A stretch of DNA of 64,000 bases from Tubulanus polymorphus (lineage: Eukaryota > Nemertea > Palaeonemertea > Tubulaniformes > Tubulanidae): contig NC_134026.1 in the NCBI RefSeq assembly GCF_964204645.1, positions 30,256,650 through 30,320,649 of the forward strand, read 5' to 3'. Below, one piece after another: positions 1-11,398 of the stretch. The notes under the pieces are model-generated. The model was not told the origin of the DNA and ran no database searches. It saw nothing but the letters and a program-made list of their open reading frames with translations. Within the stretch, counting starts at the first letter, position 1. Each line of letters opens with the position of its first letter. The translations under genes were made by a program, and so were the position numbers.

Positions 1-1074
1 TCATATTCATTCAGGATCGCGTTAAAATTGCATGTCATAAAACTCACTAGCTGGATGACGAGCTTAATGAGTTCAAGTAAAATGTACAATCACACGTCCC
101 CAGCTGACTGTGACTAGCGAGGCTATTGAGGCAACTGTCGATGTAGGCTACACGATGCATGATGTTGTTTTTATCCGGAGGACGAGAGTTTAGTTGAATT
201 CATCTGCCCCGTTAAGGGTTAATTTATCAATATTTCTCTGTTAGTATCGGAAAAAGTAGAATAGTATGAAATAGATCTTACGCTGCAAGGGAAATACGAT
301 TTTTCCAGCCAGCTGACAATTGACAGTATATTAAAACCAGTCTTGCATATTTTAGTACAATATTCAGCTGCGAACAGACTCTTGCACTGCTAGAAGCTGT
401 ATGTTGTTACTGGCAAAATTGTTTCCATTTGATTGGATCCCGGAAACGATAGATGAGCTGGCATATGACGTAACTGTTCTATTTGACTAGATTCATATAA
501 TATATGCATTCGTGCAGTTAATGTTTAATTCTCTAAACAATATTTAATGCGATAAACTTAATGTATGCGTATGCGGAAAATCAGGCAATTTCGTAAATTG
601 CAAAAAATCATCAGGAAAAACAATGCTCTCTTGAGGATGCTGGCGTACGAATCATGAATAGCTTATGAAAGTAGCGCGGTTGTATTTAGTGTTTGGAGAC
701 GGATTTCGAATAGATGCGTTGTTTTTATTACTGCGATACTAATTAGCGAATGGCGATAAAGGCGAACAACATCATCGTTTGTTACTGAACCCCAGACAGG
801 GGCTTATGTAAATTGGAAATTCAGACAAGCTGACGGGAATCATATAACACACCACAGTATACACCACATCAGTGAGGTGGGGCTGGTATTGGAAAGTCAC
901 CTGAGATCGGTCTCCGAAATCTGAGATCTCAGTGAATTATCTGTCTGTGCCTGCTGTTTATTAGTGAAAATCGAAAACCATGTTCGCGCTATATTAGGAG
1001 CTACTAGAATGGTTCTGTATGATTTAACGTGTTTTTAACGAGGGATTTGTAAAATAGGAGTTAAAAATCGAGAT
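1..1074. other. intergenic / upstream of profilin gene
   Basis: I see no supported coding exon here. It is AT-rich DNA that presumably carries the promoter and 5' leader of the profilin gene. An in-frame stop (taa at 1036) lies shortly before the profilin ATG, so coding does not extend further upstream in that exon. Confidence 0.5.
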
Positions 1075-2078
1075 ATGACTTGTTTGCCGTGTTGTCGATT
1101 TTTGTTCGGAATGACTCGGAGATCATCGGCAGCCGATCAGACTAAAGAAGACGAATTGGGTTTAAATTCGTCACCTGCTAATGGAGAATATCGCACATTT
1201 AAATCGGCTGACGGGAATAAAGAGAATACTGATGACGATATATCATCGGTACGTTTCATTTAGTTTTGATTCAGGAAATCCGGGATTTATTTTTAGATAT
1301 GTTTTCTATATACATGTATGTACATGTATTCATGCTTGAAATATTTGAGTTTGTAAATCGATGTTATATGATTATACGCTAGACTTATTAACAGTATCTA
1401 TCTGTCTGCACCTCTCGCGTCTTCTTTTGTACTCTGAAAATATCCGGATCCAACGACTATTTCATCATCAAAGACGTTTATCCAGTTTTACGTCATTACC
1501 TTTTTATATCCAAACAAAGTTATTTTTCATAATAAACTTATGTTGAAAAAATGCTTTGATATCGCGTTATTTCGACTCGTCTTTATCATGTATCAATCGC
1601 GACGACTTTTTACTTTGCGATTTATTTTTATTTATACCTAACGATTTTCGATGTTGCTTATTTTCAGGTTGAAAAGACGAAGATATCGTCAATGTTTGAG
1701 AATATCGTTAATCACAGCATGGTCGGAGGTGGTACACTGAGTAAAGCCGCAATCACTACACAAGAAGGAAACATCTACGCCAACTGCCCGGCGGATTTCC
1801 TGCCCACCGTCGATCAAATACAGCTTCTAGTCAACGCCGTACAGGATCCGAATCTTATACAGGCTGATAAAGGTATTTGCCTGGGAGATATGAGTTTCAT
1901 GTATAAAGAAGGGAAGGATGCTGAGAGTATATATGGTATAACGGCGGATGGAGACGGCGGTTGTATCATCATTAAAACAAAACGATGTATGATGATAGGT
2001 ATTTATGATAAGAAGGCTGACGACGCGCGCACCCTCGTCGAAGATTTAGCTGATTATTTGTGCGGTAGAAATCTGTGA
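1075..2078 (+). CDS. profilin with N-terminal extension, two exons
   Basis: Exons 1075-1248 and 1668-2078, intron 1249-1667 (donor GTACGT, acceptor TTTTCAG), phase 0, 194 aa. The second exon carries the whole profilin fold: an N-terminal helix (FENIVNHSMVG), the segment TTQEGNIYAN, and a C-terminal helix ending DLADYLCGRNL. Profilins bind actin monomers and poly-proline partners and control actin assembly in the cytoplasm and at membranes. Usual profilins are about 125-140 aa, so the 58-residue first exon is extra. It begins MTCLPCC, a cluster of cysteines that could be S-acylated, followed by a charged, probably disordered linker. The first exon opens just after an in-frame stop and joins in phase, which argues that it is translated; the alternative is initiation at Met 1692, giving a 128-aa ordinary profilin. 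Family assignment is secure; the extension is inferred. Confidence 0.85.
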
Positions 2079-2579
2079 GCGAGTCAGTGAACCCTTTCGG
2101 TTCTATCAAAACCAACCAAGTGCAGATAATACAAAATTGTATAGAAAGCGATAAAACCAAAATATAAAACATCCCACATTGACGTTTTATGAATATACCT
2201 AATTTCAGACGAATAGACCCAAACATCCACGGGTAATAATGATACGAATTTCCCATTTAACTCAATTTATTTTACTGTAATTTGAAAGCAGAATGAATAC
2301 ATTTTTTCTGTGGTATGTTGTCTATGGTTTGTGGGAATAGTTGGATGGCGACCTCTAGATCAGTTCCGTTGTGTGAAAATTACATGTGTTTGATTTTGTT
2401 TAACCCGAAATTATCTATTTATGTATATCGCCATTATCCTAACTACCAGTACATAGTACGTCATTTCAATTTGCTTATTAATCTCACAGAGAATCCATTA
2501 CAGTTGAGTCGATGTTTGTTTTTTCAATTTGCATTTTCATGAACTCAAAGTATTACATACATACAATGAATGAATGTTC

Positions 2580-2585
2580 AATAAA
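2580..2585 (+). terminator. AATAAA polyadenylation signal, profilin
   Basis: Canonical hexamer about 500 nt after the profilin stop codon, in AT-rich 3' flank. No other gene on this strand competes for it. Confidence 0.45.
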
Positions 2586-4249
2586 GGATTTTAGTAGAGC
2601 TCGTGTAAGCGCGAACTTTGTGATAACTATAGATTAGTTAGGCCACTAAAATTCTCGATTGAACGTATCATTTCTTTTTCAATATATAATATTATTTTGT
2701 TTGATGCGATGTTTGAAAAGGTTGATGGTGTAAATATCTATAAACAACTATACATTCAATCTTATGAATCTATTTTAGATAAATATCGGTGTCGGATTCA
2801 AATACACATTTATATAAGATACTATATTTGAAAGTGATTCATTAATTTTATACTTGTTCGTATAGATGTATTACAAATATAAATGTAAAATGCATCGTTT
2901 TATCTCAACTCTGCTTATATTAATACAGTTAAGATCTTATATTCGTTCTATATTGGGGCTTAAACTTGATGGGGTTTAAACATGTTTTATTCACTTTCCA
3001 TAACAAGTGAAACCTCATTCCAGACTGAAGTAAGAACCAGCTCGAACCAGCTGAGTCGAGCTTTCTTATTGGTCGGTTATAGTAGAAACAGCTCGTATTT
3101 TCGACCAATCATAGCTTGTTTCGCATTAAGAACACTAGTCGGTTACCGCTATTTGAAATAACTTTTTAAGCCATTTGTGATTTTAATCTTCTATGTGCCT
3201 TTTATCTGCTGAATTTAAATAAACCGTCTTCCCTTTACATAACTGGATATCTTGAAGTTTAATCCATCCCGTCAATACCTTTAAACTCATATTCCCATGT
3301 TAGTTATTGGTATCATGTATTTTTAAACGGGAATATGGTATTTAATCTTTAATCTTTAATGTTTGCTTGTCTAATAATTATATATTTCAACCATTAAAGT
3401 TTATAATAAACTCGAGATATTATATCTTTTGTAAAAATGCCGTTAACTTGTTAATCCCTGTATGGTGGAACTGTGGTGGACATTGTGCGATACAATTTAT
3501 CAGGAATTTACACCGAAAAATACAGACAAAACAGAATGATTCATGATCAAAACTTTGAGTGATAGATTTAGAGAATAATAGTCAGCTATATCTGCAGTAG
3601 GTATTGTATTCCGGGGGTCGTTTCACAGGACGATTTCGGTAATGTCTCGTCAGTATCACGACTATAGAGTTATTCCTTGAAACGGTCCCCCGGTACTCGG
3701 GGATATTTTTTGTTAATTGGAACATGTATATATGTTCAGGATTCAGCTATTGAATACGTGTTTTATATCAAAAGTGTGAATCGGACAGATCTTCAATAAC
3801 ATCACACATATTAGCATGATACTTTAAACTTCATGTACAGCGGTAGTACTCGTCTATTCTTGATCGAGGGCTCTCAAACCGTCCCGATATTGCTATCGCT
3901 ATTTTACTGCGCACAATAATTCTTAGTATATTTTGCGGGTCAAACCCGTTCTAAAATCTCTCTAGGAAGTTCCCACCACTACTCGCATTCAACGAACCCT
4001 TCTCAAATGTGCTAATAACTAAATGTACCGAAAGTGTCTTTAAAAGAAAGCTCTTAGTCGATGGGATTGTACCGAACTCCAGTTTGCCGGGAACAGCATT
4101 GTCAATCTAACCACGGATTATTTTATCTCAGTTCCGTAGTTGAGAGGGATTGGTACAGTTTCCAGTTTATCAAAGCGTTACTTATGAAAATTTAATTAGT
4201 GCGACGTTTTTAAAGGAATGTCCTAAGTCGCAGGATCGTCATTCGTAAA
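2586..4249. other. intergenic, AT-rich
   Basis: No coding signal recognised. It contains one short palindromic element (3612-3695) described separately. Confidence 0.5.
3612..3695. repeat. short foldback element
   Basis: The ends CCGGGGGTCGTTTCA and GAAACGGTCCCCCGG are inverted copies of each other around a roughly 50-bp centre. Size and form suit a MITE relic. No clear target duplication is visible. Confidence 0.55.
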
Positions 4250-5239
4250 ATGAATCCGACGGCTTCAACTGTTCTCTACTTTATCATTGTCGTTTTATTA
4301 CTGTTGAATCTAAGTCGCGATTACGAAAAACAACGAATTCATCATCGGAATTTCAGAGTTATCGAATTCCGATATTCGACCGAACCTCCGAAATGGAATC
4401 CAGACACGTTTCTCGAGGACGGTTTTCGAGGAAAACTTCCGACTTGCCGAATCGTTACAACGTTAGTAGCCGTGATCACATCAGCTCCGGAAAACTACGA
4501 CAAAAGAGCCGCAATTCGTGAATCGTGGGGTGGATTCGGAGACGATTCGATAAATCACGAATCTTGGAGGTATATATTCTTAATCGGACAATCACGGGAT
4601 CGAACGACTAACATTCGCGTCATCGAAGAGAGTAGGATTTATAAAGATATATTAATAGGATCGTACGTGGATACTTATCGTAATCTAACTCAGAAAGTGA
4701 TACACGGTTTGAGGTGGGTAGAGAAATATTGTCGACCTGAATTTCTACTCAAAACAGACGATGATTGTTACATTAATCGGCCATTACTGGTCGAGTATCT
4801 ACAATATTACAACAGTATTACTGAAAATCTGTATGTGGGACGAATATTCCTTGAGAAACGTGACGTAATCAGAGCTAGTTCCAGTAAATGGGCAGTTTCT
4901 GTACTGGATTATAAAAGATCACGGTATCCTCGATATGCCAGCGGTATCGGATACATCATATCCGTAGATGTTTTACAAAAAGTGATCAAAGAAATGAAAT
5001 ATGTTCGACCGTTCCCGAATGAAGATGCTTATATCGGAGTGATCATAAATCGATTAGGAATCGAACCTGTAATGAGTTATCGGTTTACTATGTATTACTT
5101 CACCTGGTCCGACTGCAATCATAGATATATGTTCTGTCTGCACAATGTTAACACTACAGAACAAAAAATGCTCTACCGAAAATCCCTAAATGCTCACAAA
5201 TACTGTCCGGGGGTAGAACCGATCAAAACATGGGATTGA
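4250..5239 (+). CDS. GT31 family beta-1,3-galactosyltransferase-like enzyme, single exon
   Basis: 329 aa. Residues 8-22 form a hydrophobic signal-anchor, as in Golgi type II membrane glycosyltransferases. The catalytic domain shows the GT31 landmarks in order: the RAAIRESWG block (about residues 87-95), the metal- and donor-binding KTDDDCYIN (DDD at 170-172), YPRYASGIGYIIS, and the acidic NEDAYIGV motif (E258-D259). Such enzymes transfer galactose or N-acetylhexosamine from UDP-sugar in beta-1,3 linkage to glycoprotein or glycolipid acceptors in the Golgi; the acceptor cannot be told from sequence. The gene has no introns in its coding region, which is common in this family. The ATG is the first in frame and directly precedes the anchor. 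Close family members such as beta-1,3-GlcNAc transferases remain possible. Confidence 0.9.
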   Translation: MNPTASTVLYFIIVVLLLLNLSRDYEKQRIHHRNFRVIEFRYSTEPPKWNPDTFLEDGFRGKLPTCRIVTTLVAVITSAPENYDKRAAIRESWGGFGDDSINHESWRYIFLIGQSRDRTTNIRVIEESRIYKDILIGSYVDTYRNLTQKVIHGLRWVEKYCRPEFLLKTDDDCYINRPLLVEYLQYYNSITENLYVGRIFLEKRDVIRASSSKWAVSVLDYKRSRYPRYASGIGYIISVDVLQKVIKEMKYVRPFPNEDAYIGVIINRLGIEPVMSYRFTMYYFTWSDCNHRYMFCLHNVNTTEQKMLYRKSLNAHKYCPGVEPIKTWD

Positions 5240-5340
5240 AAGCGATAGAAAACATTGCATTTATTGCTGATATTTAACAAAACTTATCAAAAATCAGTGA
5301 ATCAAAAGCATTTATGTGTATTCAATAGATTATTGTCTGT

Positions 5341-5346
5341 AATAAA
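5341..5346 (+). terminator. AATAAA polyadenylation signal, GT31 gene
   Basis: Canonical hexamer about 100 nt after the GT31 stop codon, the normal distance for this signal. Confidence 0.6.
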
Positions 5347-5708
5347 CACGATCCTGCAGAGGTTAGTGATGCATATATATTTAATCGTTTTCGTCAGATT
5401 TGCTTCATACACACAGAGCTGATATACGAAAACTATAAAAACGAAATTCCACAATTAAAACGTTAAATTCAAAGGAGAATAGTTTACTGGAGCCACGGTG
5501 GCCGTACTCGTGACGTCTGTTTGTCAACCAGTGCTGGTCGAGAACCTTGCTGCAGCAAAAAAACATACGATGATATGGTTGGGACTTGTCACGTAATTGG
5601 CTTATTGTGGTTTACCGTCAATATGATGTAAATAGTCACATGGAAAAAGCACGTTCCCTGTTGAAGCGCCAGTGGTGTAAATAAACTTCGTAATTTTTGA
5701 AATTTCAC

Positions 5709-5714
5709 TTTAAT
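5709..5714 (-). terminator. ATTAAA polyadenylation signal, mosaic protease
   Basis: On the minus strand this reads ATTAAA, about 100 nt after the protease stop codon. It is a common variant hexamer. Confidence 0.4.
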
Positions 5715-5813
5715 TGTATTTTAGATATGTTCCAATGACTCGTAACTTACAAGGAACCATTTGTGTAGGTGTGAGTTGAGATTTGGAGTTGATGCAACCT
5801 GTGGAGACGATAT

Positions 5814-8800
5814 TTAAAACCGTCCCACTCGATCTGTTATCCATGAATATAGTTTATGAACACTGGTATAGAATCCATATTTACCACCTTTAGAGCAGCC
5901 CTCTCCCCAGCTGACCAGTCCTACCAGATACGACCGGCTGTTGTTTGATTTGACAGTGAGCGGTCCTCCGCTATCACCGTGACACGCATCACTAGCACCT
6001 TTTATACCGTAACCTGCGCAGAACATGTTTACAGTAACTATTTCACTAGTCGACAATCTGCAAATATTCTCATCAACTATCGGTATAGTTATAGACATCA
6101 ATCTCTCCGGTCTCTGAGGCGAGTTCTCTGTTAATCTACCCCAGCCTGTTACCGTACCTATCCGACCAACTTTCATCAACGACCGCCGGAAACCAATCTC
6201 TGAACCCAAACAGACGGGTCTGATGTAATCGGTGAACGTGACGCGACGCGTCAGCTTTATCAACGCTATATCGTTATCGTAATAGATATCGTTAAACGCC
6301 CCGTGGAGGTAGATTTGACGCGCTTTATAACTTACTTCTTGTAAGTCTGATTTTGCTCGCGAATATTTGCCTAGTTTAACGATTATGTACGGCGGACGCG
6401 CGGCTAAACCGTGAATTCGTCTTAACATGTGGAAGCAGTGGGCAGCAGTAACAACCCATCGGTCGGATATCAGAGCCCCGCTACAGAAATCTGTTTGTAA
6501 ACGACTATCAACCAGCATAGCTTGCCAGGGAGCTGAACCCATCGGGGCTTCCAGACCACCAACTACAAAACCACGTCGAACACTTGACTTCACAACCGGA
6601 AAACCACAAACTACAAAAATATGAATATTGATATAGAATGTATGGTGGCTGATTCGAGCCATATGAAAAATATCACACACGTAGCAATTATTTTTTACAA
6701 ACGTCTGAAAGTCTTTGTATCGCGCATTACCACAAAAAAACAACGAAAAATTGTCGGAATAAAACGAGTTTTTCTTGTTTTTTTTAACGATAATTATCGT
6801 TTTATCGCGCTATTTTCCGTTCTAATCTATCGCGCAATAAACCGAAAAACAAAAAAAAATGGTTTTGCCGTAAGTTCCGTTTTAGCGCGCAATAAAAGCG
6901 ACTTTAAGCCGTTTGTAATAGAAGTTGCCACGTGTGTGATTTTTTTCACATGGCCCGAATCAGCCACCATAGTAATGCAGTGACGTCACGCGTATTGTTC
7001 ACACGTCATAGTGGACGTCAACTGACAATGAACGGCGGCTTTTTACTTTAGTTTGCCGTCCAATGACGCGATGTGCGTGACGTCAGACGCATTGAGCTTT
7101 CACGCGTATCAACAATAAATTCACCGCGAGTCTCGTGTTGCGGATCCATTTTGAATAAATTAACTCTTACTTTCTGAAATGTCGGAATAGACGGTGATGG
7201 TAGCAGCGGCTTCGGCTTGACACGAGTACTGTTCACTGTTCACCACACATCTATAGATACCAGCGTCAGCTCGAGTCAGTCGACTCACTAGTAAATAATT
7301 GTTGATCAAAACTTTCTTTCTGTCGTTTTGTATTATTTGTGTATTATTATGATACCACGTGACGGTACTGGACGTTTTCTCAACCACGGAGCAACGTAAC
7401 ACGATCGACGACCTGGAACGCACTGCTGTATTGCGTGGAACCTCCTTGAAATCTAGTGGAAAATTTTTGAAATATATTTCGAAGATTTGTGAATTTAGGG
7501 ATGGTAATCGGAAAAAAAGTATAAAACCAGCAAATCGAAACATTTTATGAGCAGTTTATTCGTAACGAATACTTACGAATAGCACAGGATTTGGCAGTAT
7601 CAGACGTTAACCAGGCCTCAGTTGAATTACTGTAACCGTTTCTATTCGTCGCTACACACGCGTAAACTCCGTAATGTTCGGTCTCAATTCCACTTATATA
7701 TAATATACTTCGATCATAAATTTGAACTCCTGGAAGTTTTATTTCATCGCCGAGCTTTAATCCGAGAAAATACCTGAAAATAATCACAAATCACAAATAA
7801 GATTCTGTTACAGTGGTTTTTGAACAGGTGAAAATGACAACGAGTTCCAAGACAAATCTCTTTTCAGTATATCTTATGTTATAGCTTACCAGTTGATATC
7901 CACATCACCTTCGGCGTAACACTGGAAAACTATGTCACCTCCCAATTCACCAGTTTGATTCACAGGAAATACTTTAAACTCGATATTTTCACTAATATTA
8001 GTAGGTATATCACCGTAAGGGGGCGTTGTTTGCGTTATCGATGGTGTAGTGTCATGCGAAGCGTACTCTAAAAATAACAAGACCTAATTGAGGAAATAAT
8101 ACCTAAAACTAAACAAAAACTTACTGGGAACTGGATAGTTTACCTGTGTGACAATAGGTGGCAGTCGGATCGTGTTGAAGCATATCATCCGGACAGAGAT
8201 CTTTTGAGAAAGTGTAGCACATTCCGGTTTGGTATCCGATAGCAACGCATGGTGGATAACTTCTGCAATGTTCTATACACGATTTCATCGAAGAACCGCC
8301 GCCCAAATAAAGCTGTAATATTCCTAAATCGTTCTGAATGACACATCGTGTGTTTTGGAGACATCGTAACTGACCTGACCAATTTAAAGAGGGCCACCGT
8401 TTCATGTTTTGTTATGTTAGTGTGAATTGTTTGTGAGTTTTATAAATGTACATGTATAATATAATTACCGCTACAAGAGAAACCCGTAGAACATGGTCGA
8501 AATCGAATGTTGTACATTTGATCGACCGGGTTACAATTCACTGATGCGTCACATATCTTCACTTGACTCTGATAACCTTTATCACAGGTTTGAGAACACG
8601 CGGACCATTCACTCCATAAATCAGCATCAGAATCTAATAAAAACATTTTAGAAAATGATTTCACCTTGTAAGTAATCCATTAGTCTTGAAATCAGCTTTA
8701 ATCTATCTAAATAATCAAGGATTACAGTCAATATGCTTTGTAATGCTTAATGGTATCATCGTGCACAGCCAAACCATTAATATTTCTATTCTGGTAATGT

Positions 8801-9418
8801 ACGTATTGAAGGTGCCCTACCATCAGTTTTACAGGGTTGCTGAGAGCACCAGTCTTGATCTACATCCTCTCGGCATCTGACGTGATCGGTGACAACATCA
8901 ATAGAACAGATTGTTCGCACTCGGGTACGCTGTCCGTTTCCGCAGCTAACTGAACATTGAGACCACGGTGACCAGTGTGCCTCTTATATAAACACAGAAA
9001 CCATGACAGTTTTTCTCTGACGAATTTCATGAAGTTAAATTTCATTCTTTAGTTATGATCAATAGACATTTAAACCTTATCACATTTTATCTAGCTCAGA
9101 CCAGGATCCGGTTCTAATTCTCAGCATATAAGAATACAGATGAATAGTGAAATACCTGAAGTCTCAATTCGTCTGATTTCGTGGTCATTTATTTCATTGA
9201 TTTCCCTTGATTCACTAGAGCGATAAGCATTTTGATATTAGCATATTTGAGATTGAAGACAGTATGAATGGAAATCTTTAGGATGATGTCTTGATATCAA
9301 AGTGAAGAATATTTTTGACTTACTCTGTTAACAGATCATCGCTAAGATTCGTTTTCGCGTCATTAATCGAGAAAATACTCGACAAACATAAAGTAATCCA
9401 GAAATATTTCACATTCAT
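5814..9418 (-). CDS. secreted mosaic serine protease: TSP1-TSP1-PAN/apple-like-Ig-Ig-trypsin
   Basis: Nine exons on the minus strand: 9324-9418, 9156-9214, 8821-8982, 8469-8633, 8144-8374, 7890-8067, 7577-7773, 7171-7452, 5814-6610. All junctions are GT-AG and phases chain correctly (2,1,1,1,1,2,1,1), giving 721 aa. Residues 1-21 are a signal peptide. Two thrombospondin type 1 repeats follow (HWSPWSQCSVSCGNGQ and LWSEWSACSQTCDKG), then a six-Cys PAN/apple-like module (about 162-237), two Ig domains (about 245-360, split by an intron, with YGVYACVA; and 363-456 with AGIYRCVV) and a trypsin domain from CGFP (458) to the end. The triad is H514 (TAAHC), D570 (NDIAL), S670 (GDSGGP). D664 in the S1 pocket predicts cleavage after Arg/Lys. 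Y701 stands at chymotrypsin position 225, the Na+-binding type. The activation site reads RRGF-VVGG, with Phe rather than Arg/Lys at P1. Modules lie mostly in phase 1-1 exons, as in exon-shuffled blood proteins. The substrate is unknown. Confidence 0.85.
6641..6971. mobile_element. 331-bp foldback MITE with long terminal inverted repeats and TA ends
   Basis: The left end TATGGTGGCTGATTCG is matched by the inverted right end CGAATCAGCCACCATA, and the two arms remain recognisably complementary for at least 70 bp. The element sits in the last intron of the mosaic protease. The flanking TA suggests a Tc1/mariner-type non-autonomous element. It has no coding capacity. A solo end of the same element lies at 15959-15976. 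Confidence 0.75.
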
Positions 9419-10203
9419 CGCCACAAACTGCACATTATCCTGATGAGTTAAACTAATGACACAAACAGATATAAAAGAAGTTTCTATTCGCGCTTTATAT
9501 CCGTGCTGTTAATGTAGGCTACGTGGGTTAAAGATCAGTTTTCAAGTTGCGGATCTTTGAGACAGAAATCAGATCAAGTTTAAACATAAAACACACCGAT
9601 AACACATTAAAAGGTTATTTACCATTTCTTTGTTTCATTTTTATAGAGATATGTGGCCAAATTTGATAAATCCACGACAATAGATTTCAGCGACCACAGT
9701 TGTTGGAATATTCAATGAGTTATTTGGATTGGAAAACTTTTAAAGCAAAAGAATTGTCATCATAGATGTGTCATTAAACATTCCACAGTTTGACTCTCAA
9801 ATAAATTGCTTTCATTTCAAATGTTTACCTACATAATCCAAGAAATATAATATATCATAATTGATTATGTATTCTATGAACTAATGAGCAAGGTTTGAGC
9901 TGTTTGGGGCTAATAACAACTGGAATCAATCGACCATTAACTACTAGTACTGTACTGGTGCCTGTCGTGTCAATGTTGTCATATCTACGTCACAAATGGG
10001 TCAATGCATGTCATTGTGTAAATTTACTTGAATTATTTATCGCCAATGGCCGCCAACTATAGACTGTTATAGACAATCTACGACTTGGAAACAACAGTAC
10101 GTACACTAAACACTATACATCTAATCAACATGGAATCTCAAGAAAATGTGAAATCTCTGTTTTAAATCAACTGGATATTTGAAAGGACATTAAAAACCTC
10201 GGA
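9419..10203. promoter_or_regulatory. divergent intergenic region between mosaic protease and SVWC-ShKT gene
   Basis: 785 bp separate the start codons of two oppositely oriented genes for secreted proteins, so their promoters must lie here or overlap. I do not see a clear TATA box for either. The role is inferred from position only. Confidence 0.45.
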
Positions 10204-11223
10204 ATGTTACGTACAAGATATCTATTCCTGGTCATTGTTTGCTGTATGGCTGTGATAAGTAAGGCTGTTAATAATGGCCTTGGAATAGCCAGTATTACTA
10301 AACTACCAAAAGGTAAGTTATTCAAAAGGTGAATAGTTTTTGGAATCTAATATCGCCACTCGGAGTTGAATTGGTTGAAAGTTGGATTTGAAAGCTATTG
10401 GTTGATATTTGAGATGTTTATATAAACAGGGACAGGCTGTACAGATGGAAGCGGGACGTCTTACACACATCAGGAAACCTGGTCGACCAGTCCCGGAAGT
10501 TGTGATCGTAACGATTGCTATCACGATATTCTGAACATTGATAAATACATCGTAAAATATAGGTATAGACCAACGAACCTAAAGAATATTCCCGGAATGA
10601 ATGAAATATAATCAGAAATCTGTCAATGATGTTTTCAAATATATTTCTAGATGCCGTGCACTGGATGTATTAGAGAATCCAGATCCGGTGAATTGTCGAA
10701 TGACCGCAGCGACTGATAGTACAGTTCATGTATTCCCGACTTGTTGTCCAGTTCTCGTCTGTGATTCTCGTCCCGTTGAACCAACCGTTACTTTACCTGG
10801 TAGGTTTTCTTATGCATAAACGTTTCGTTTTGTTCTAAATGAGTGAAGGAAATTGTAGGCATTTGGTGTTTATCTAAGAAACGCTAAGAAGTGGTTTTTA
10901 CAGAGTTTTTCAAATACGGTTTATTGTTTGGGGCAGATTGGAAGGGTTTGGAGCCTTATGAATAGATTATGAGTTGTACATGTGTATCATCAATTGTTAT
11001 TGTTTGCAGCTTGTCGCGATTCAGGAGTGACATCAGCGTGTGTCATATGGAAACAACTAGGAGGCTGTGTAGCTACTCACCATCTTCATCAGTATACATC
11101 TCAATACTGTAATAAGACATGCGGGTACGTGTAAATAAACTCACACGTTCATTATTAGAGTATGAAATAGTTCTTCATTTAACCGAAATATTGTGATGTT
11201 CATCTTTCAGGTTTTGTACATAA
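10204..11223 (+). CDS. secreted SVWC (single von Willebrand factor C) domain plus ShKT domain protein
   Basis: Five exons, 10204-10312, 10430-10562, 10651-10799, 11010-11124, 11211-11223, with GT-AG junctions and phases 1,2,1,2; 172 aa. Residues 1-21 are a hydrophobic signal peptide. Residues about 37-120 match the single-domain VWC family: paired cysteines, a Y/W-containing start and the CCPVLVC hallmark. Residues 131-172 are an ShKT module with six cysteines at 132, 141, 150, 164, 168 and 171, ending CGFC. SVWC proteins in invertebrates are secreted and often induced by infection or nutrition; ShKT modules are widespread extracellular disulfide folds that can block channels but mostly serve as interaction modules. 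Whether this one is a toxin, an immune factor or a structural protein cannot be told. It was missed by simple reading-frame scans because every exon is under 150 bp. Confidence 0.85.
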
Positions 11224-11392
11224 ATGGAAGCAATATGAAGCATATGAATTGAGACGAAGGAACAAACAAACCCAAATCCACCCGAGAAAATTCAGACAAT
11301 GCGTTCATACAGTGATTTCTACGCGTGTATTTGATAAATGAATAACAAAACAGAAACCTTTGTAGAATAGTTTTAAGTGTTTAGATGAATAT

Positions 11393-11398
11393 AATAAA
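11393..11398 (+). terminator. AATAAA polyadenylation signal, SVWC-ShKT gene
   Basis: Canonical hexamer about 170 nt after the stop codon. Confidence 0.55.
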
